From an uncultured SAR116 cluster alpha proteobacterium (GTDB taxonomy: Bacteria > Pseudomonadota > Alphaproteobacteria > Puniceispirillales > Marisalimonadaceae), in NCBI GenBank assembly GCA_902615995.1, contig CACMRF010000006.1, positions 1 through 64,000 on the forward strand: a stretch of DNA of 64,000 nucleotides, written 5' to 3'. The notes beneath the pieces were generated by a model. That model saw only the letters and a program-made list of their open reading frames with translations, was not told where the DNA came from and ran no database searches. Position 1 is the first letter of the stretch; each line of letters opens with the position of its first letter. The position numbers were made by a program, and so were the translations under genes. This document shows positions 19,673-30,550 of this stretch, one piece after another.

Positions 19673-20806
19673 CTAAGAATTATTAATTAATAATTTCCAT
19701 TTATCATACGTCATTTTTGTTACAACTTGATCGGAAAAGTTTTTTATAACGAGATTTCTTCCGTTTTTACCCATTCTAGTTCTTTCAGTTCTAGATTTAA
19801 TTAATCTTAAAACACTAGATTCTAGATTTTTTTGGTCCTTAAATTTGACTAAATATCCATTTACAAGATTTTTTACAATTTCTCTGCACCCAGGCACATC
19901 AAATGAAACAATTGGAATTTCTAAACTAGCAGCTTCTAACAGAACCTTTGGGAAACCCTCTCTATAAGAAGGGAAGCAAAAAATATCTGCTTTAAGTAAA
20001 GTTTCTTTCATATTTGAAGAAAACCCCCAAAATTCAACAAACCCCTCTTTTTTCCAATTTTGGATATAATGATCTTTTATATGTTCAGGATTATGATAAT
20101 CAACCTCTCCCACAATTACAAACCTTACATACCTGAAACTCTTTTTAATTTCTTTAGATAAAAGAATAAATTCCTTTATTCCTTTATCCCACAAAATTCT
20201 ACCCGCAAACATAACTAATATTTCTTTTCTGTTTTTTCTATCAACTCTTTTTTTAAATTTGTTAGTGTTAACACCTGATCCAGGTATTATTGTTATAAAT
20301 TCTTCTTTAACTATTTTTTGTTTGATTAGTTTAAGTTTATCATCATTGTTTTGTAGGATTAGACAACCTTTACTATATCTAAAGATTATTTTAAACAAAA
20401 ACTTAACTATTAATCTAATTATTCTAGCAAGTTTCTTTTTTGAATTAAAAATAAAACCTAAACCTCCAAAAGCGAAAACTATTGGTTTTTTAAAGAAAAG
20501 AATGTTTAAAATTCCTCCATATAATGAAGGCTTTATTGAGACTGAGTGGATCAAGTCAGGATTTGACAATTTTATTATTTTGTACAATTTATAAAAAGAT
20601 TTAATCTCTCTTATAAGATTCACTGATCCACGTGAAATTTCCCAGTCATAAAATTTAGATTTTAATTTTTTTAAATCTTCTATATTATTTGTTACTTTAC
20701 AAACAATTTCAGTTGATAAATTTTTGAATTTTGCAAATTCAATTAGATTTTGCCTATGAGACAAAAATGCCTTGTCTTGAGCAGCTATAAATAAAATTTT
20801 AGTCAA
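19673..20806 (-). CDS. Glycosyltransferase family 4
   Basis: VMFAGRILWDKGIKEF, FCFPSYREGFPKVLLEAASLEIPIVSFDVPGCREIV. Confidence 0.93.
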   Translation of the reverse strand: MTKILFIAAQDKAFLSHRQNLIEFAKFKNLSTEIVCKVTNNIEDLKKLKSKFYDWEISRGSVNLIREIKSFYKLYKIIKLSNPDLIHSVSIKPSLYGGILNILFFKKPIVFAFGGLGFIFNSKKKLARIIRLIVKFLFKIIFRYSKGCLILQNNDDKLKLIKQKIVKEEFITIIPGSGVNTNKFKKRVDRKNRKEILVMFAGRILWDKGIKEFILLSKEIKKSFRYVRFVIVGEVDYHNPEHIKDHYIQNWKKEGFVEFWGFSSNMKETLLKADIFCFPSYREGFPKVLLEAASLEIPIVSFDVPGCREIVKNLVNGYLVKFKDQKNLESSVLRLIKSRTERTRMGKNGRNLVIKNFSDQVVTKMTYDKWKLLINNS

Positions 20807-20807
20807 A

Positions 20808-22730
20808 TTAACTCCGTTTTAACCAAGATTGAAATACAAGTAGATCCCATAAAACACTCTCCCAATTTCTTTTACCTGACAAATGTTCATTTAATAATTT
20901 TTTAACAAATTTTGGATTAAAAAAACCTTCTTCTGACAATTGTTGCTCATTTAATAAGTCAATAGCCCAATCTCGAAGTGGTCCTCTAATCCAGCTTGCT
21001 AAAGGTATGCCAAATCCCATCTTTGGCCTTTCAAAAAGACTTTTTGGAATATATTTTTGAAGAATATTTCTAATAAGAAATTTACCTTTATCTCCTCTAA
21101 TCTTACAACCTAAATCTAATTTCCATGCAAATTCTATTATATCACGGTCTAAAAATGGAACTCTAGTTTCCAAACTGCATGCCATTGCAGCTCTATCTAG
21201 CTTTACTAAAATATCATTGGGCAGGTAATCCAAAAAATCATAAATCATCATTTTGTGAATAAAGTCATTTTCAAAAACCTTATCATTATAATTATTATCT
21301 ATTACTGATTGATAATTTTCATTTTTTGCTAAAAGTTGATCTGTAAAATTTGAATGACTTATTAAGTTTTTATATAGCTCAAGATTTTTTTTAACAGAAA
21401 TAATTTTCAACCCTTTTAAGACTCTATCTCCAATAAGATTAATTTTATAATTATCAGGAAGAAAAAATTTTATTGGTGATAACATTAAATTAATAAATTC
21501 TGGACTCAAATTTTGAGAGAAATTTTTAATTATTTCCCTTGTCCATATGGGTGTTGAGGAGATTTTGCTCCATAATTGGTTCGCAAATAAGTATCTATTG
21601 TAACCACCGAATAATTCATCCCCGCCATCCCCAGTCAATGCTACTGTGACATGTTTTTTAGTAAATTTACTTAAAATATAAGTTGGGATTTGGGACGAGT
21701 CTGAAAAAGGCTCGCAATAAATTTCTCCTATATCAGGAATAACTTTTAAAACATCTTTTGGATTTACATATAGCTCGTTGTGCTCAGTTTTTAGGTGAGT
21801 TGCTATTTGTTTTGCAAAAGGTGCTTCATTAAAATTTTCGTTTTCAAAACCTATAGAAAATGTTCTAACTGGTTTTGTTGACATAGATTGAAGTATTGCA
21901 ACAATAGTAGAAGAGTCGATGCCGCCAGACAAAAAGGCACCTAATGGAACATCTGAAATCATTTGCTGTTTTACAGAATTTTGAATTAAAATTTCTAGTT
22001 GATTTTGAGCATCTTCAATTGTGCCTTTGAATAAGTCTTTTTTTCCTGGAACAAAATCATATACATTCCAATATTTTTCAACTTTAATGTTTTTTGTTTT
22101 TAAACAAAAAGTAAGAAATGAACCTGGATTTAATTTTTTTATACCTTTATATATTGAGTATGGAGCAGGTATGTTACTGTGTTTAACAAAATGGTATAAG
22201 ATTTTGTGGTCTATATTTTTTAAAAAAGAGGGATGTTTTGTGATTGCTTTTAGCTCTGAAGAAAAAATAAAACTTTTGCCTTGCCAACCATAATACAAAG
22301 GCTTTTCTCCAACCCTGTCTCTAATTAAAAACAATTTATCTAATTCTTTGTCAAAAACTGAAAAAGCAAACATGCCCTTTATTTTTTGAAGAGTTTTCTT
22401 AAAACCCCATAATTCAAGCCCTACTAATAAAGTTTCGGTATCAGAGGAACTTTTCCATTTATAGTTTTTAATTGATTTTCTTATATCTAAATGGTTATAA
22501 ATTTCACCATTATATGTTAAGACATATCTTTTAGAAGAAGAAACCATTGGTTGTCTCCCATTTTTTGAGATGTCTAATATTGATAATCTTCTGTGTAATA
22601 AACAAATTTTTTTTGAATAATCTACCCATTTTCCAAAATCATCTGGACCTCTATGAGATAACGATAATTGGATTTTATTGAGCGTAGAATCTTTAAAATT
22701 TTCTCCTATCCACCCTACTAAACCACACAC
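20808..22730 (-). CDS. asnB: Asparagine synthase (glutamine-hydrolysing) family amidotransferase, second copy
   Basis: MCGLVGWIG, SHRGPDD, GEIYNH, LSGGIDSSTIVA, ALTGDGGDELFGGYNRY. Confidence 0.96.
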   Translation of the reverse strand: MCGLVGWIGENFKDSTLNKIQLSLSHRGPDDFGKWVDYSKKICLLHRRLSILDISKNGRQPMVSSSKRYVLTYNGEIYNHLDIRKSIKNYKWKSSSDTETLLVGLELWGFKKTLQKIKGMFAFSVFDKELDKLFLIRDRVGEKPLYYGWQGKSFIFSSELKAITKHPSFLKNIDHKILYHFVKHSNIPAPYSIYKGIKKLNPGSFLTFCLKTKNIKVEKYWNVYDFVPGKKDLFKGTIEDAQNQLEILIQNSVKQQMISDVPLGAFLSGGIDSSTIVAILQSMSTKPVRTFSIGFENENFNEAPFAKQIATHLKTEHNELYVNPKDVLKVIPDIGEIYCEPFSDSSQIPTYILSKFTKKHVTVALTGDGGDELFGGYNRYLFANQLWSKISSTPIWTREIIKNFSQNLSPEFINLMLSPIKFFLPDNYKINLIGDRVLKGLKIISVKKNLELYKNLISHSNFTDQLLAKNENYQSVIDNNYNDKVFENDFIHKMMIYDFLDYLPNDILVKLDRAAMACSLETRVPFLDRDIIEFAWKLDLGCKIRGDKGKFLIRNILQKYIPKSLFERPKMGFGIPLASWIRGPLRDWAIDLLNEQQLSEEGFFNPKFVKKLLNEHLSGKRNWESVLWDLLVFQSWLKRS

Positions 22731-22733
22731 AAG

Positions 22734-23594
22734 CTATCCTTTTAATGCAAACACACACCAGTATGGTGTTTTTTCAGAAAATTTTATATTTTTAAAACCG
22801 CCCCTAATTAACATTTGAGTAATTTCTGCTTTAGAAAATCTTTTTTCTAACGGAGTACCAAATCGATCTAATGCATCTGTCATCATAACATAAAAAGGTT
22901 TATCTTTATAATAACTTAATGGCCATGAATTAGTTGGAATTTTGAAATATTCTAAAACATTAGTAATTTTTGCTATTGGAAAATAGATGAAAATTGCAAT
23001 AAATTTACAAAAATTAATTTTAAAAAAATTTGGTAATTTTGATATAAACTTTCTTAGAATATCTGATATTTTCCAAATGATTTTGTAGATAATGTGTTTA
23101 TTTTCGAAATCATAATATAAGTATAAAAGGATAGGTTTATTTTTTTTTAATTTTTCCCCAATTTCAATTATGGCCTTTTGTGTATTGGGAACATGATGTA
23201 AGACCCCGAGGCTATAGACAAAATCTATAGAATTACTTCTAATAGGCAAACTTCCTATGGAACCATTTATAAACATTACGTTATTTTGTTTTATTAAATT
23301 ACTTTTTGAAACCTCAAGTGCCTCAATACTTGCATCTATTAAAATTAAACTTTTAACTTTTTTTGATAGTATTTCAGCCCATCTTCCACTTCCAGATCCA
23401 ACATCTAAACATATAGAATTTTTTGATAATAATTTCCAATCAAATATATGAAAATAGTCATTAAAAATATTGATCTTATCTTTAAGCAAGAGTTGTTTTT
23501 GTGAGTAATATTTCCATTCCTGACCAAAATGTTTAATAGTTTTTAAGTCTAAATTAGTCGAAGAAATATTATTTCTACCATCTTTCTTTTTCAT
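22734..23594 (-). CDS. Class I SAM-dependent methyltransferase
   Basis: CLDVGSGSGRWAEIL, VYSLGVLHHVP. Start set to the internal Met (MKKKDGRN) at 23594, which removes overlap with the upstream GT. Confidence 0.9.
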   Translation of the reverse strand: MKKKDGRNNISSTNLDLKTIKHFGQEWKYYSQKQLLLKDKINIFNDYFHIFDWKLLSKNSICLDVGSGSGRWAEILSKKVKSLILIDASIEALEVSKSNLIKQNNVMFINGSIGSLPIRSNSIDFVYSLGVLHHVPNTQKAIIEIGEKLKKNKPILLYLYYDFENKHIIYKIIWKISDILRKFISKLPNFFKINFCKFIAIFIYFPIAKITNVLEYFKIPTNSWPLSYYKDKPFYVMMTDALDRFGTPLEKRFSKAEITQMLIRGGFKNIKFSEKTPYWCVFALKG

Positions 23595-23595
23595 T

Positions 23596-24726
23596 TTAAA
23601 TTTTATAATGTATTTCAAACATTTTAACAATTTTTTCTATATTATATTTTTTAACAATTATCTTTCTAGCTCTTTTTTTAATTTTATTTTTCATAATTTT
23701 AGTCGAATCAAAATATTTTTTTATTTCTTTAGCCATATTCGACATATCATTTTTTTTTACTACCATACCAATATTTGAAACTATAGATTTACAATCTCCA
23801 ACATCAGTTACAACACAAGGTATTTCACAAGACATAGCCTCACCCAAAACATTTGGAAAAGCTTCAGCATGAGAAGGTATTATTAAGCAATCAAATGCTG
23901 GAATAATTCTTTCAATATTTTTTTTAAATCCCTGTAAGATAACATCATTATTTAAATTATATTTTATAATTCTATTTTTAAATTTAATATTATTTCCATC
24001 CATATGCTTGCCTATTACTACCAGTTTAATATTATAATTTTCAGCCTTCAAAAATGTAATAACTTTGAGAGCTCCTTCATTATTTTTTAAAGGATCATCT
24101 CTAGAAACCATACCTATCAAAAATGTATTTTTATTGATACCATGTTGTAGTTTAAAATTTTTTCTAATTTTTTCACTTGGAACGAATTTTTTTGTGTCAA
24201 AACCGTTAGGTATAAATTTTATTTTTGGATTTTTATAACCTAGCTTTAAATGAGATTTAATTGCTGACTTAGAATTAAATAAAATTAAATTTGGTATTCT
24301 ATTTGAAAAAAAACTACAAATCCTTCTTACAATAATTGTTGAAAATTTTACTTTATCCAAATCCATTTCACAAGCTCTGACATTCCAAATTATTTTTTTA
24401 GTTCCTACAAATTTTGCTGCAATACCTCCAAGCAAATCAGAGTGATACATCCAAGTATGAACAATATCAGGCGAAAAGTTTTTAATTTCTTTAATTAAAA
24501 TAAATAATATTCTTAAAATCATAAATGAAGATCTAAAATCTAAAATTTTAAATTTTATTTTATTTTTATTTAATACATAAGATAGCTCATTTTCTGAGGT
24601 AAGCGACAACACGAAAATTTCATATTTTTTTTTATCTAAATTTTCAATAATTTTGCAAAGCATCATCTCTGCTCCACCTGAAGATAAACTAGATATTATA
24701 AACATTATTTTTGTTTTATTTGTCAT
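23596..24726 (-). CDS. Glycosyltransferase family 4
   Basis: IISSLSSGGAEMML, IIPSHAEAFPNVLGEAMSCEIPCVVTDVGD. Confidence 0.94.
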   Translation of the reverse strand: MTNKTKIMFIISSLSSGGAEMMLCKIIENLDKKKYEIFVLSLTSENELSYVLNKNKIKFKILDFRSSFMILRILFILIKEIKNFSPDIVHTWMYHSDLLGGIAAKFVGTKKIIWNVRACEMDLDKVKFSTIIVRRICSFFSNRIPNLILFNSKSAIKSHLKLGYKNPKIKFIPNGFDTKKFVPSEKIRKNFKLQHGINKNTFLIGMVSRDDPLKNNEGALKVITFLKAENYNIKLVVIGKHMDGNNIKFKNRIIKYNLNNDVILQGFKKNIERIIPAFDCLIIPSHAEAFPNVLGEAMSCEIPCVVTDVGDCKSIVSNIGMVVKKNDMSNMAKEIKKYFDSTKIMKNKIKKRARKIIVKKYNIEKIVKMFEIHYKI

Positions 24727-24730
24727 AATC

Positions 24731-25834
24731 TCAAAGGGATTTAAAAATTTTTAAAAAATTATTGATAACATAAGTTTCATTAAAAAAACGTGCTCTTTTT
24801 TTTACATTAATTTTATTTTTTTTTTGTAAAGATTTTTCCATAGCTAGAGAAAGCCCTTGAACATCTCCAACTTGTGTTAAAACTCCCCATTTACCGTTTT
24901 CAAGAATTTCATTCGGACCACTAGGACAATCATTACTGACCACTTGAACTCCTAATGACATGGCCTCAACAATAACATTTGCAAAACCTTCATAAATAGA
25001 ACTTAATACAAATAAATCACTATTAACCAACCAGGGAACAATATTAATTTTAAACCCTATCAGAAATACATCTTGTTTAAGATTCAATTGGTCAATTAAG
25101 ATTTCTAGTTTTTTTCTATCTTCTCCTTCCCCTAAGATTATGAGTTTACAATTAATTTTATTTTTTAGAATTAAAAATGCTAAAATTAAATCTTTAAAGT
25201 TTTTTTGTTTACTTAATCTTCCAATAGATAATAAAATTTTATTTGGCTTTAATGTCGAAATTAATTTTGGAGTTTTTATTCTGAGTAATTTGTTTTTGGT
25301 TAATTTTAAATAAGATGGATTATATATCACTGATATTTTTTTTTCATCCGCATTTGTGTTAAGTATTAAACTTTTTTTTACACCATCAGAAACTGCTACA
25401 AAATGATCAGCATTTTTATAAAAATATTTTGCAAAAAACTTAATCAAATAATCTATTTTTTTTATTTTTATAAATTTGTAATCATCAAATATTACCCTTT
25501 CAGAAATAATAATTTTTATATTTTTTTTAAAAAAAATTTTAGAAATTAAAGTAAATAAATTTAAATGCGTCATTGACGATATAATAACGTCTGGATTGCT
25601 TTTGTTTACATACTTAATAAAAGAAAAAAATGAAAATATAACTCTCATTTTTTTAAAATCAATAACTTTTAATTTTTTTGAAATTGAATTTTTATACGGT
25701 CCTTTATTATTAACTAATAACAAATCAACATAAAAACCATTCTTGCTAAAATTATTCGCTATTTTTAAAATCATCTTTTCTGCACCACCTCCTTCAAGAG
25801 AAGGTAAGAAAAAAGCTATTTTTTTTATTTTCAT
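24731..25834 (-). CDS. Glycosyltransferase family 4
   Basis: FLPSLEGGGAEKMILKIA, LLSIGRLSKQKNFKDLI, VLSSIYEGFANVIVEAMSLG. Confidence 0.95.
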   Translation of the reverse strand: MKIKKIAFFLPSLEGGGAEKMILKIANNFSKNGFYVDLLLVNNKGPYKNSISKKLKVIDFKKMRVIFSFFSFIKYVNKSNPDVIISSMTHLNLFTLISKIFFKKNIKIIISERVIFDDYKFIKIKKIDYLIKFFAKYFYKNADHFVAVSDGVKKSLILNTNADEKKISVIYNPSYLKLTKNKLLRIKTPKLISTLKPNKILLSIGRLSKQKNFKDLILAFLILKNKINCKLIILGEGEDRKKLEILIDQLNLKQDVFLIGFKINIVPWLVNSDLFVLSSIYEGFANVIVEAMSLGVQVVSNDCPSGPNEILENGKWGVLTQVGDVQGLSLAMEKSLQKKNKINVKKRARFFNETYVINNFLKIFKSL

Positions 25835-25837
25835 AGA

Positions 25838-27214
25838 TTATTTCTTACTTGTTAAAAACTTATCAATGCCACTAAAAATAGCATTATGAGTAACTTTTTC
25901 TAGATTGTTTTCTATTTCTTGAAAAGTATTAAAAGTAGAAATTCCACAATGAGTTTTATCTTCTATCTGATTAAAATATTTTGATATATCAAAATTTAAA
26001 CTTTCTTTTGTTATAAAAAATTTTTTTAAATCATTAATGTTACTATAACGATGAATTAAATTTGTATTTAAATAATTAAATGGTCCAGTTCCGAAAATTA
26101 CTACTTTTTTATTTCGTAAAACTGCCTCCACTGCGGTTGTTCCTGAAACTGTTGCGGCACAAACACTACGATCAATTAAATCATATGGATTTTCTTCAAT
26201 TTTAATAAACTTTACATTAGGCAATTTGTTAATCATCTCATACCAAAATCTAGTTCTTTCTTTCCAATGACATTGATATGTAAATATAGAAGGATGTTCT
26301 TTAATATACAATTTAACATTTTTTGGAAGAGCCATAGATAAAGCTGAAATCGCTCCATATTGTTGCGCAAACCCAAATGATTCTGGTAATGTTGTCCTTT
26401 CAGGATTGTAATGTAAAAAATAAATAACAAATTTATCACTTACATTTTTAGTCTGTGCTATTTTTTGGTAATAATAATAACATAAAAATTTATTTATAAA
26501 TAAATCTATCCTAGGCCAAGACCTAAAGATTTCTCTAAAAAAACTAAAGTATTTATTGTTATTTTTCTCTAATCTATCAGTTTCATATTTCGGCATTATA
26601 TTTTTTGTACCACCAGTTTTTTTTGTAAAAAATTCACTTAAAATTTTTGATTCTGATTTTATTTTGTCCTTTTTATTAAACTTTATTTTTACTAAATACG
26701 GTTTCTTTTTAATTCCCTCAAAAAAGAAAAATCTCCAAGGCAAGATTGTCGATTGAAAATATAATACTTTTGTACCAAAAAACTCTGATACTCTTGCAAA
26801 TATCCAAGTTTCTAAGCTATGAGGCATAAACATATAAATTAGATAATTAGGTTTCATTTTTTCAAACCAAAAAATACATCTTAGAACATCCTCAATTATA
26901 TTTGAAACCTTTAATGAACTAGAAAAAGGTAAAAATTTTGATCTATCATAAAGCAAAAAAGTTTGATGATCATTAATAATTTTTTGCCAAACCATTACTG
27001 GATTTAATTTTAGATTTTTTATTTCTGGTAATTTATCTTTTTTACTTATATGAGGATAAAGATAAATATTAACATCTTTATCTTTTTTTTTAAATTTTTT
27101 TAAAAGTTCCTGATATGCAGTTATTAGAATAATTTGATTATTTAATGATTTATTTAATTTTATTATTCTGTCAATACTTAGAACTCCGGGGTCAATAATT
27201 ATTTTATTAGACAT
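25838..27214 (-). CDS. Capsular polysaccharide biosynthesis-like protein (PF05159-like)
   Basis: YIKEHPSIF..., NPYDLIDRSVCAATVSGTTAVEAVLRNKKVVIFGTGPF; paralog of 27236-28630. Confidence 0.6.
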   Translation of the reverse strand: MSNKIIIDPGVLSIDRIIKLNKSLNNQIILITAYQELLKKFKKKDKDVNIYLYPHISKKDKLPEIKNLKLNPVMVWQKIINDHQTFLLYDRSKFLPFSSSLKVSNIIEDVLRCIFWFEKMKPNYLIYMFMPHSLETWIFARVSEFFGTKVLYFQSTILPWRFFFFEGIKKKPYLVKIKFNKKDKIKSESKILSEFFTKKTGGTKNIMPKYETDRLEKNNNKYFSFFREIFRSWPRIDLFINKFLCYYYYQKIAQTKNVSDKFVIYFLHYNPERTTLPESFGFAQQYGAISALSMALPKNVKLYIKEHPSIFTYQCHWKERTRFWYEMINKLPNVKFIKIEENPYDLIDRSVCAATVSGTTAVEAVLRNKKVVIFGTGPFNYLNTNLIHRYSNINDLKKFFITKESLNFDISKYFNQIEDKTHCGISTFNTFQEIENNLEKVTHNAIFSGIDKFLTSKK

Positions 27215-27235
27215 TTTAGAACTCCAAAATTCAGT

Positions 27236-28630
27236 CTATTCAATTTCTGCATAAATTGCGGCCTCTATTATTTTTTTCGAAGTAAAATTCAATTCTTTAT
27301 CAATTGTATAGGATAAACTATCAATATTACTTAAGACTTCTAATATTTTTTTGTCGTTTAAACGATCAATATCCTCATTTAATTTTTTCAGTACTAGTTC
27401 AACTTCATCAAAAGATCTTATTAAGTGAACATTTGGTAAGTTTCTATATTGAGCCAATCCAAAAACTAATACATTTTTTCTTCTTATAAATGCTTCTGCT
27501 CCAACTGTGCCAGTTATAGTTGCTACTGCATATGAGTTATCTAACAATTTAAATGGAGAAAAATTTAGAGGAGCAAATTCTGTGTTTTTCAGTTTGTGAA
27601 CTGAATTGTAAAATTCTTTAGATCTAAATGATGGATTAAAAAAATATCTAAAAGTACTCGGATGTTCTTTAACAATTAGCTTACAATCTTTTGGAATTTT
27701 CTCAGAGAGACTTCTAATTATTAACCATTGATTACAATAATTCATACCTTCTGGTAAGGAAGTTCGTTCTGGTTGGTAATGCATAAAAAAAATAATATAT
27801 TTTCTAGGAAGTTTAAAATTTTTAGAAAAATTTTGATATAATTTTAGCGCTTTATATTTATAAATTGATAAACAAATCCAAAAAAATACTTCAATTACTG
27901 ATCTAGATCTAATCCCCTTTAAAATAATTGATCCTAATTCCTTTTTAAAACTAAAAAATTTGTTAGAAAATTTTACTTGTCTTTCCTTTTCATAATTTGG
28001 AATTGCTTTATCGTAGGTACCTTTAATTTTGTTAAAATAATTTTGAATAGTTTTATAATCAGTTTTATTATTTTTTTTAGGTTTGATCACAACTTGCTCA
28101 TCTAAACCGCGTACCAACCATTGTTTCCACGGTAAAATTACGGTATCAGCTCCTCCATAAAATTTAATTCCTATCAATTCAGCTACTCTAGCTACAAACC
28201 AATATTTGCCATGAGGGATGTTATAATGAATTATTCTATTTGATTTTGTAAGAAAGATAATTGTGATAATATTCCAGATCAGTTTTTCTAGGTTCAATGT
28301 TTTGTTAAATACACTACTATCAATTATGCTTAAATCTAAAGATCTATACATTCTCTCTAAGATATAGGTTGACCGTGGGTCACTTAAAATTTTATCTATA
28401 ACGTAACTGTAATATAAATCATGATATTCTGTAGATTGAAAGCTTTTGCTAGCTAGATCTGCCCAAAGAAATATATTTTTTTTTTTTACTATTTTACTCC
28501 ATTCTTGTATTTGTTCTTTATTTTCAATAAGAACACAATTAATCTTAACTGTTTTTTTTATTGACAAAATTTTCTGAAAAAAATTCGCCTTTAATTCACC
28601 AGGGAAAATTAATAAATTTACATTAGGCAT
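27236..28630 (-). CDS. Capsular polysaccharide biosynthesis-like protein (PF05159-like), tandem paralog
   Basis: IVKEHPSTFRY, SPFKLLDNSYAVATITGTVGAEAFIRRKNVLVFGLAQY, FFMHYQPERTSLPEG. Confidence 0.6.
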   Translation of the reverse strand: MPNVNLLIFPGELKANFFQKILSIKKTVKINCVLIENKEQIQEWSKIVKKKNIFLWADLASKSFQSTEYHDLYYSYVIDKILSDPRSTYILERMYRSLDLSIIDSSVFNKTLNLEKLIWNIITIIFLTKSNRIIHYNIPHGKYWFVARVAELIGIKFYGGADTVILPWKQWLVRGLDEQVVIKPKKNNKTDYKTIQNYFNKIKGTYDKAIPNYEKERQVKFSNKFFSFKKELGSIILKGIRSRSVIEVFFWICLSIYKYKALKLYQNFSKNFKLPRKYIIFFMHYQPERTSLPEGMNYCNQWLIIRSLSEKIPKDCKLIVKEHPSTFRYFFNPSFRSKEFYNSVHKLKNTEFAPLNFSPFKLLDNSYAVATITGTVGAEAFIRRKNVLVFGLAQYRNLPNVHLIRSFDEVELVLKKLNEDIDRLNDKKILEVLSNIDSLSYTIDKELNFTSKKIIEAAIYAEIE

Positions 28631-28639
28631 ATAAAAGTC

Positions 28640-30550
28640 TCATCTGAGCAAAACATTTTTACTTATCAAGTATTTTAAAACTCTACTACCAAAATATTTT
28701 TCACCTTCAAAACTCCAGTGATCTCCATTAATCCAGAAAACGGAATTACAATTATATAAATCAATCTCTTCATTGAAATTAATATTATCAATATATGACA
28801 TATACTCTATTCCCTTATTAGAATTTTGGTACATATTTTTTAAATTTATATCAAGCTGTTTAATAGATTTTTTTAATTTTTCGTCAAATTCTAAATTAAT
28901 CTTTATGCAATTATATGCTAGTTTTTTCGATAATTTTACATTATGATTTGGTTCATTATAAGGACCTAACCAAATCACTTTAATTGATTTGTCAATTTGA
29001 CTCAGGTAATTTTCAATTAATATAGTTTTTTTAAAATCCATAATTTGAACATCATCAGATGATTTTAACAAATGAAACCCAGATTGGTGAAACAAAACTT
29101 GGCTAATTTCATGTTTATTATTATTTATGAATTTTAAAAAATTTTCATAATTACAAATTTTATCTTTAGAATAAGGTCTACAACCACCTTGAGTTAAACC
29201 AACAATAAAATTTGATTTAGAATTTATAGAAATACCTTGAAAGATTTCTATGGCATGAGAATCTCCTAGAATTATAAGTGTTTTATCAAATATTTTAGAA
29301 CAACGTAAAAACCTTCTTTTAAAATTTTCATCTAATTTATCTGTACGAAATACACAATTTTTTTCGTATTTTTGATCTCTACTATTAATAAAGATATTTT
29401 TCTCTCGATCTTCTAAATAACTTAAATACAATTTTTCATATACTTTACCATTTAGTCCCATAAATCCTATTACAATAAAAAGTAATGAAGCAAGCGTAGT
29501 TATAGAAAATATATTTTTTGTTGAAATATTTTTTTTACTCCGAAATGGGATTTCTATAATTTTCCAAGAAAAATATGATATTAATAAAGTTATAAGAATT
29601 AAAATTAATTTTGTTAAATAAGTAATGCTCTCATAAGAATAATGCCTATAAAAAGAAAAGATAGGCTGATGCCAAAGATAAATACTATAGCTCATTAAGC
29701 CTATATATACCAAAGGTTTGAAAGATAAAATTTTTTTAACAAAATTAGTTGTTCTAGAAGTAGCTATTATAATAATAAATGTACCTACAACTGGAATTAA
29801 AGTTATTAAACCAGGATGTTTATGATTATCATCAAAATAAGTTATTGAAAATATTATAAGTATCAATCCTATGAAACTTAATAGATTTGAATATTTTTTT
29901 TTTAATTGTATTTTATAGGAATTTAAAATTATTGTGATCAAAACCCCTACAAGTAATTCCCAAGCTCTAGAAGGAAGTAAAAAAAAATTAGCAGAGGAAA
30001 ATTTGTATGACCCATAGATTGCAAGTAAAAAACTAAACAGAGCCAAAATAATAATAATGAAAAAATGTTTAGTAAAACTTAATTTCAAGACCAAAATAAA
30101 AAAAATTGGGAAAATAATATAAAATTGTTCTTCAATTGATAAACTCCAAGTATGAAGTAAAGGTTTATAATGAGACGCAATATCAAAATATCCTATTTCT
30201 TTCCAAAATAAGAAATTTGAAGAAAATATGGGAGTAACTATTATACTTTTTAAAAACGATTTAAATGCCTTTAAATCATAAGGTAATATTATGAAAATAG
30301 ACGCAATAAATGAAACAAACAAAACAAAATATAGTACTGGTATTATTCGTTGGATTCTTCTTATATAAAAATTTTTAAAAGAAAAATGTTTTTCATTTAA
30401 TATTATTGAAGAAATTAAGTAACCACTTATTACAAAAAATATATCTACTCCTAAAAATCCTCCTTTAAGAAAAAAAAAATCTGCATGAAATAATAATATA
30501 GATAATGCTGCAATGGCTCGAAGACCATCAATTTCAGGCCTATAAATCAC
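28640..30550 (-). CDS. OafA-type acyltransferase 3 family membrane protein with C-terminal SGNH domain
   Basis: YRPEIDGLRAIAALSILLFHADF, GGFLGVDIFFVISGYLI, LHTWSLSIEEQFYI; SGNH LIILGDSHAIEI. Confidence 0.95.
   Translation of the reverse strand: MIYRPEIDGLRAIAALSILLFHADFFFLKGGFLGVDIFFVISGYLISSIILNEKHFSFKNFYIRRIQRIIPVLYFVLFVSFIASIFIILPYDLKAFKSFLKSIIVTPIFSSNFLFWKEIGYFDIASHYKPLLHTWSLSIEEQFYIIFPIFFILVLKLSFTKHFFIIIILALFSFLLAIYGSYKFSSANFFLLPSRAWELLVGVLITIILNSYKIQLKKKYSNLLSFIGLILIIFSITYFDDNHKHPGLITLIPVVGTFIIIIATSRTTNFVKKILSFKPLVYIGLMSYSIYLWHQPIFSFYRHYSYESITYLTKLILILITLLISYFSWKIIEIPFRSKKNISTKNIFSITTLASLLFIVIGFMGLNGKVYEKLYLSYLEDREKNIFINSRDQKYEKNCVFRTDKLDENFKRRFLRCSKIFDKTLIILGDSHAIEIFQGISINSKSNFIVGLTQGGCRPYSKDKICNYENFLKFINNNKHEISQVLFHQSGFHLLKSSDDVQIMDFKKTILIENYLSQIDKSIKVIWLGPYNEPNHNVKLSKKLAYNCIKINLEFDEKLKKSIKQLDINLKNMYQNSNKGIEYMSYIDNINFNEEIDLYNCNSVFWINGDHWSFEGEKYFGSRVLKYLISKNVLLR

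Noticed and set aside
26233-26439. Minus-strand 68-aa ORF in another frame of the capsule-like gene
   Set aside because: Same-strand out-of-frame overlap with an intact conserved CDS.
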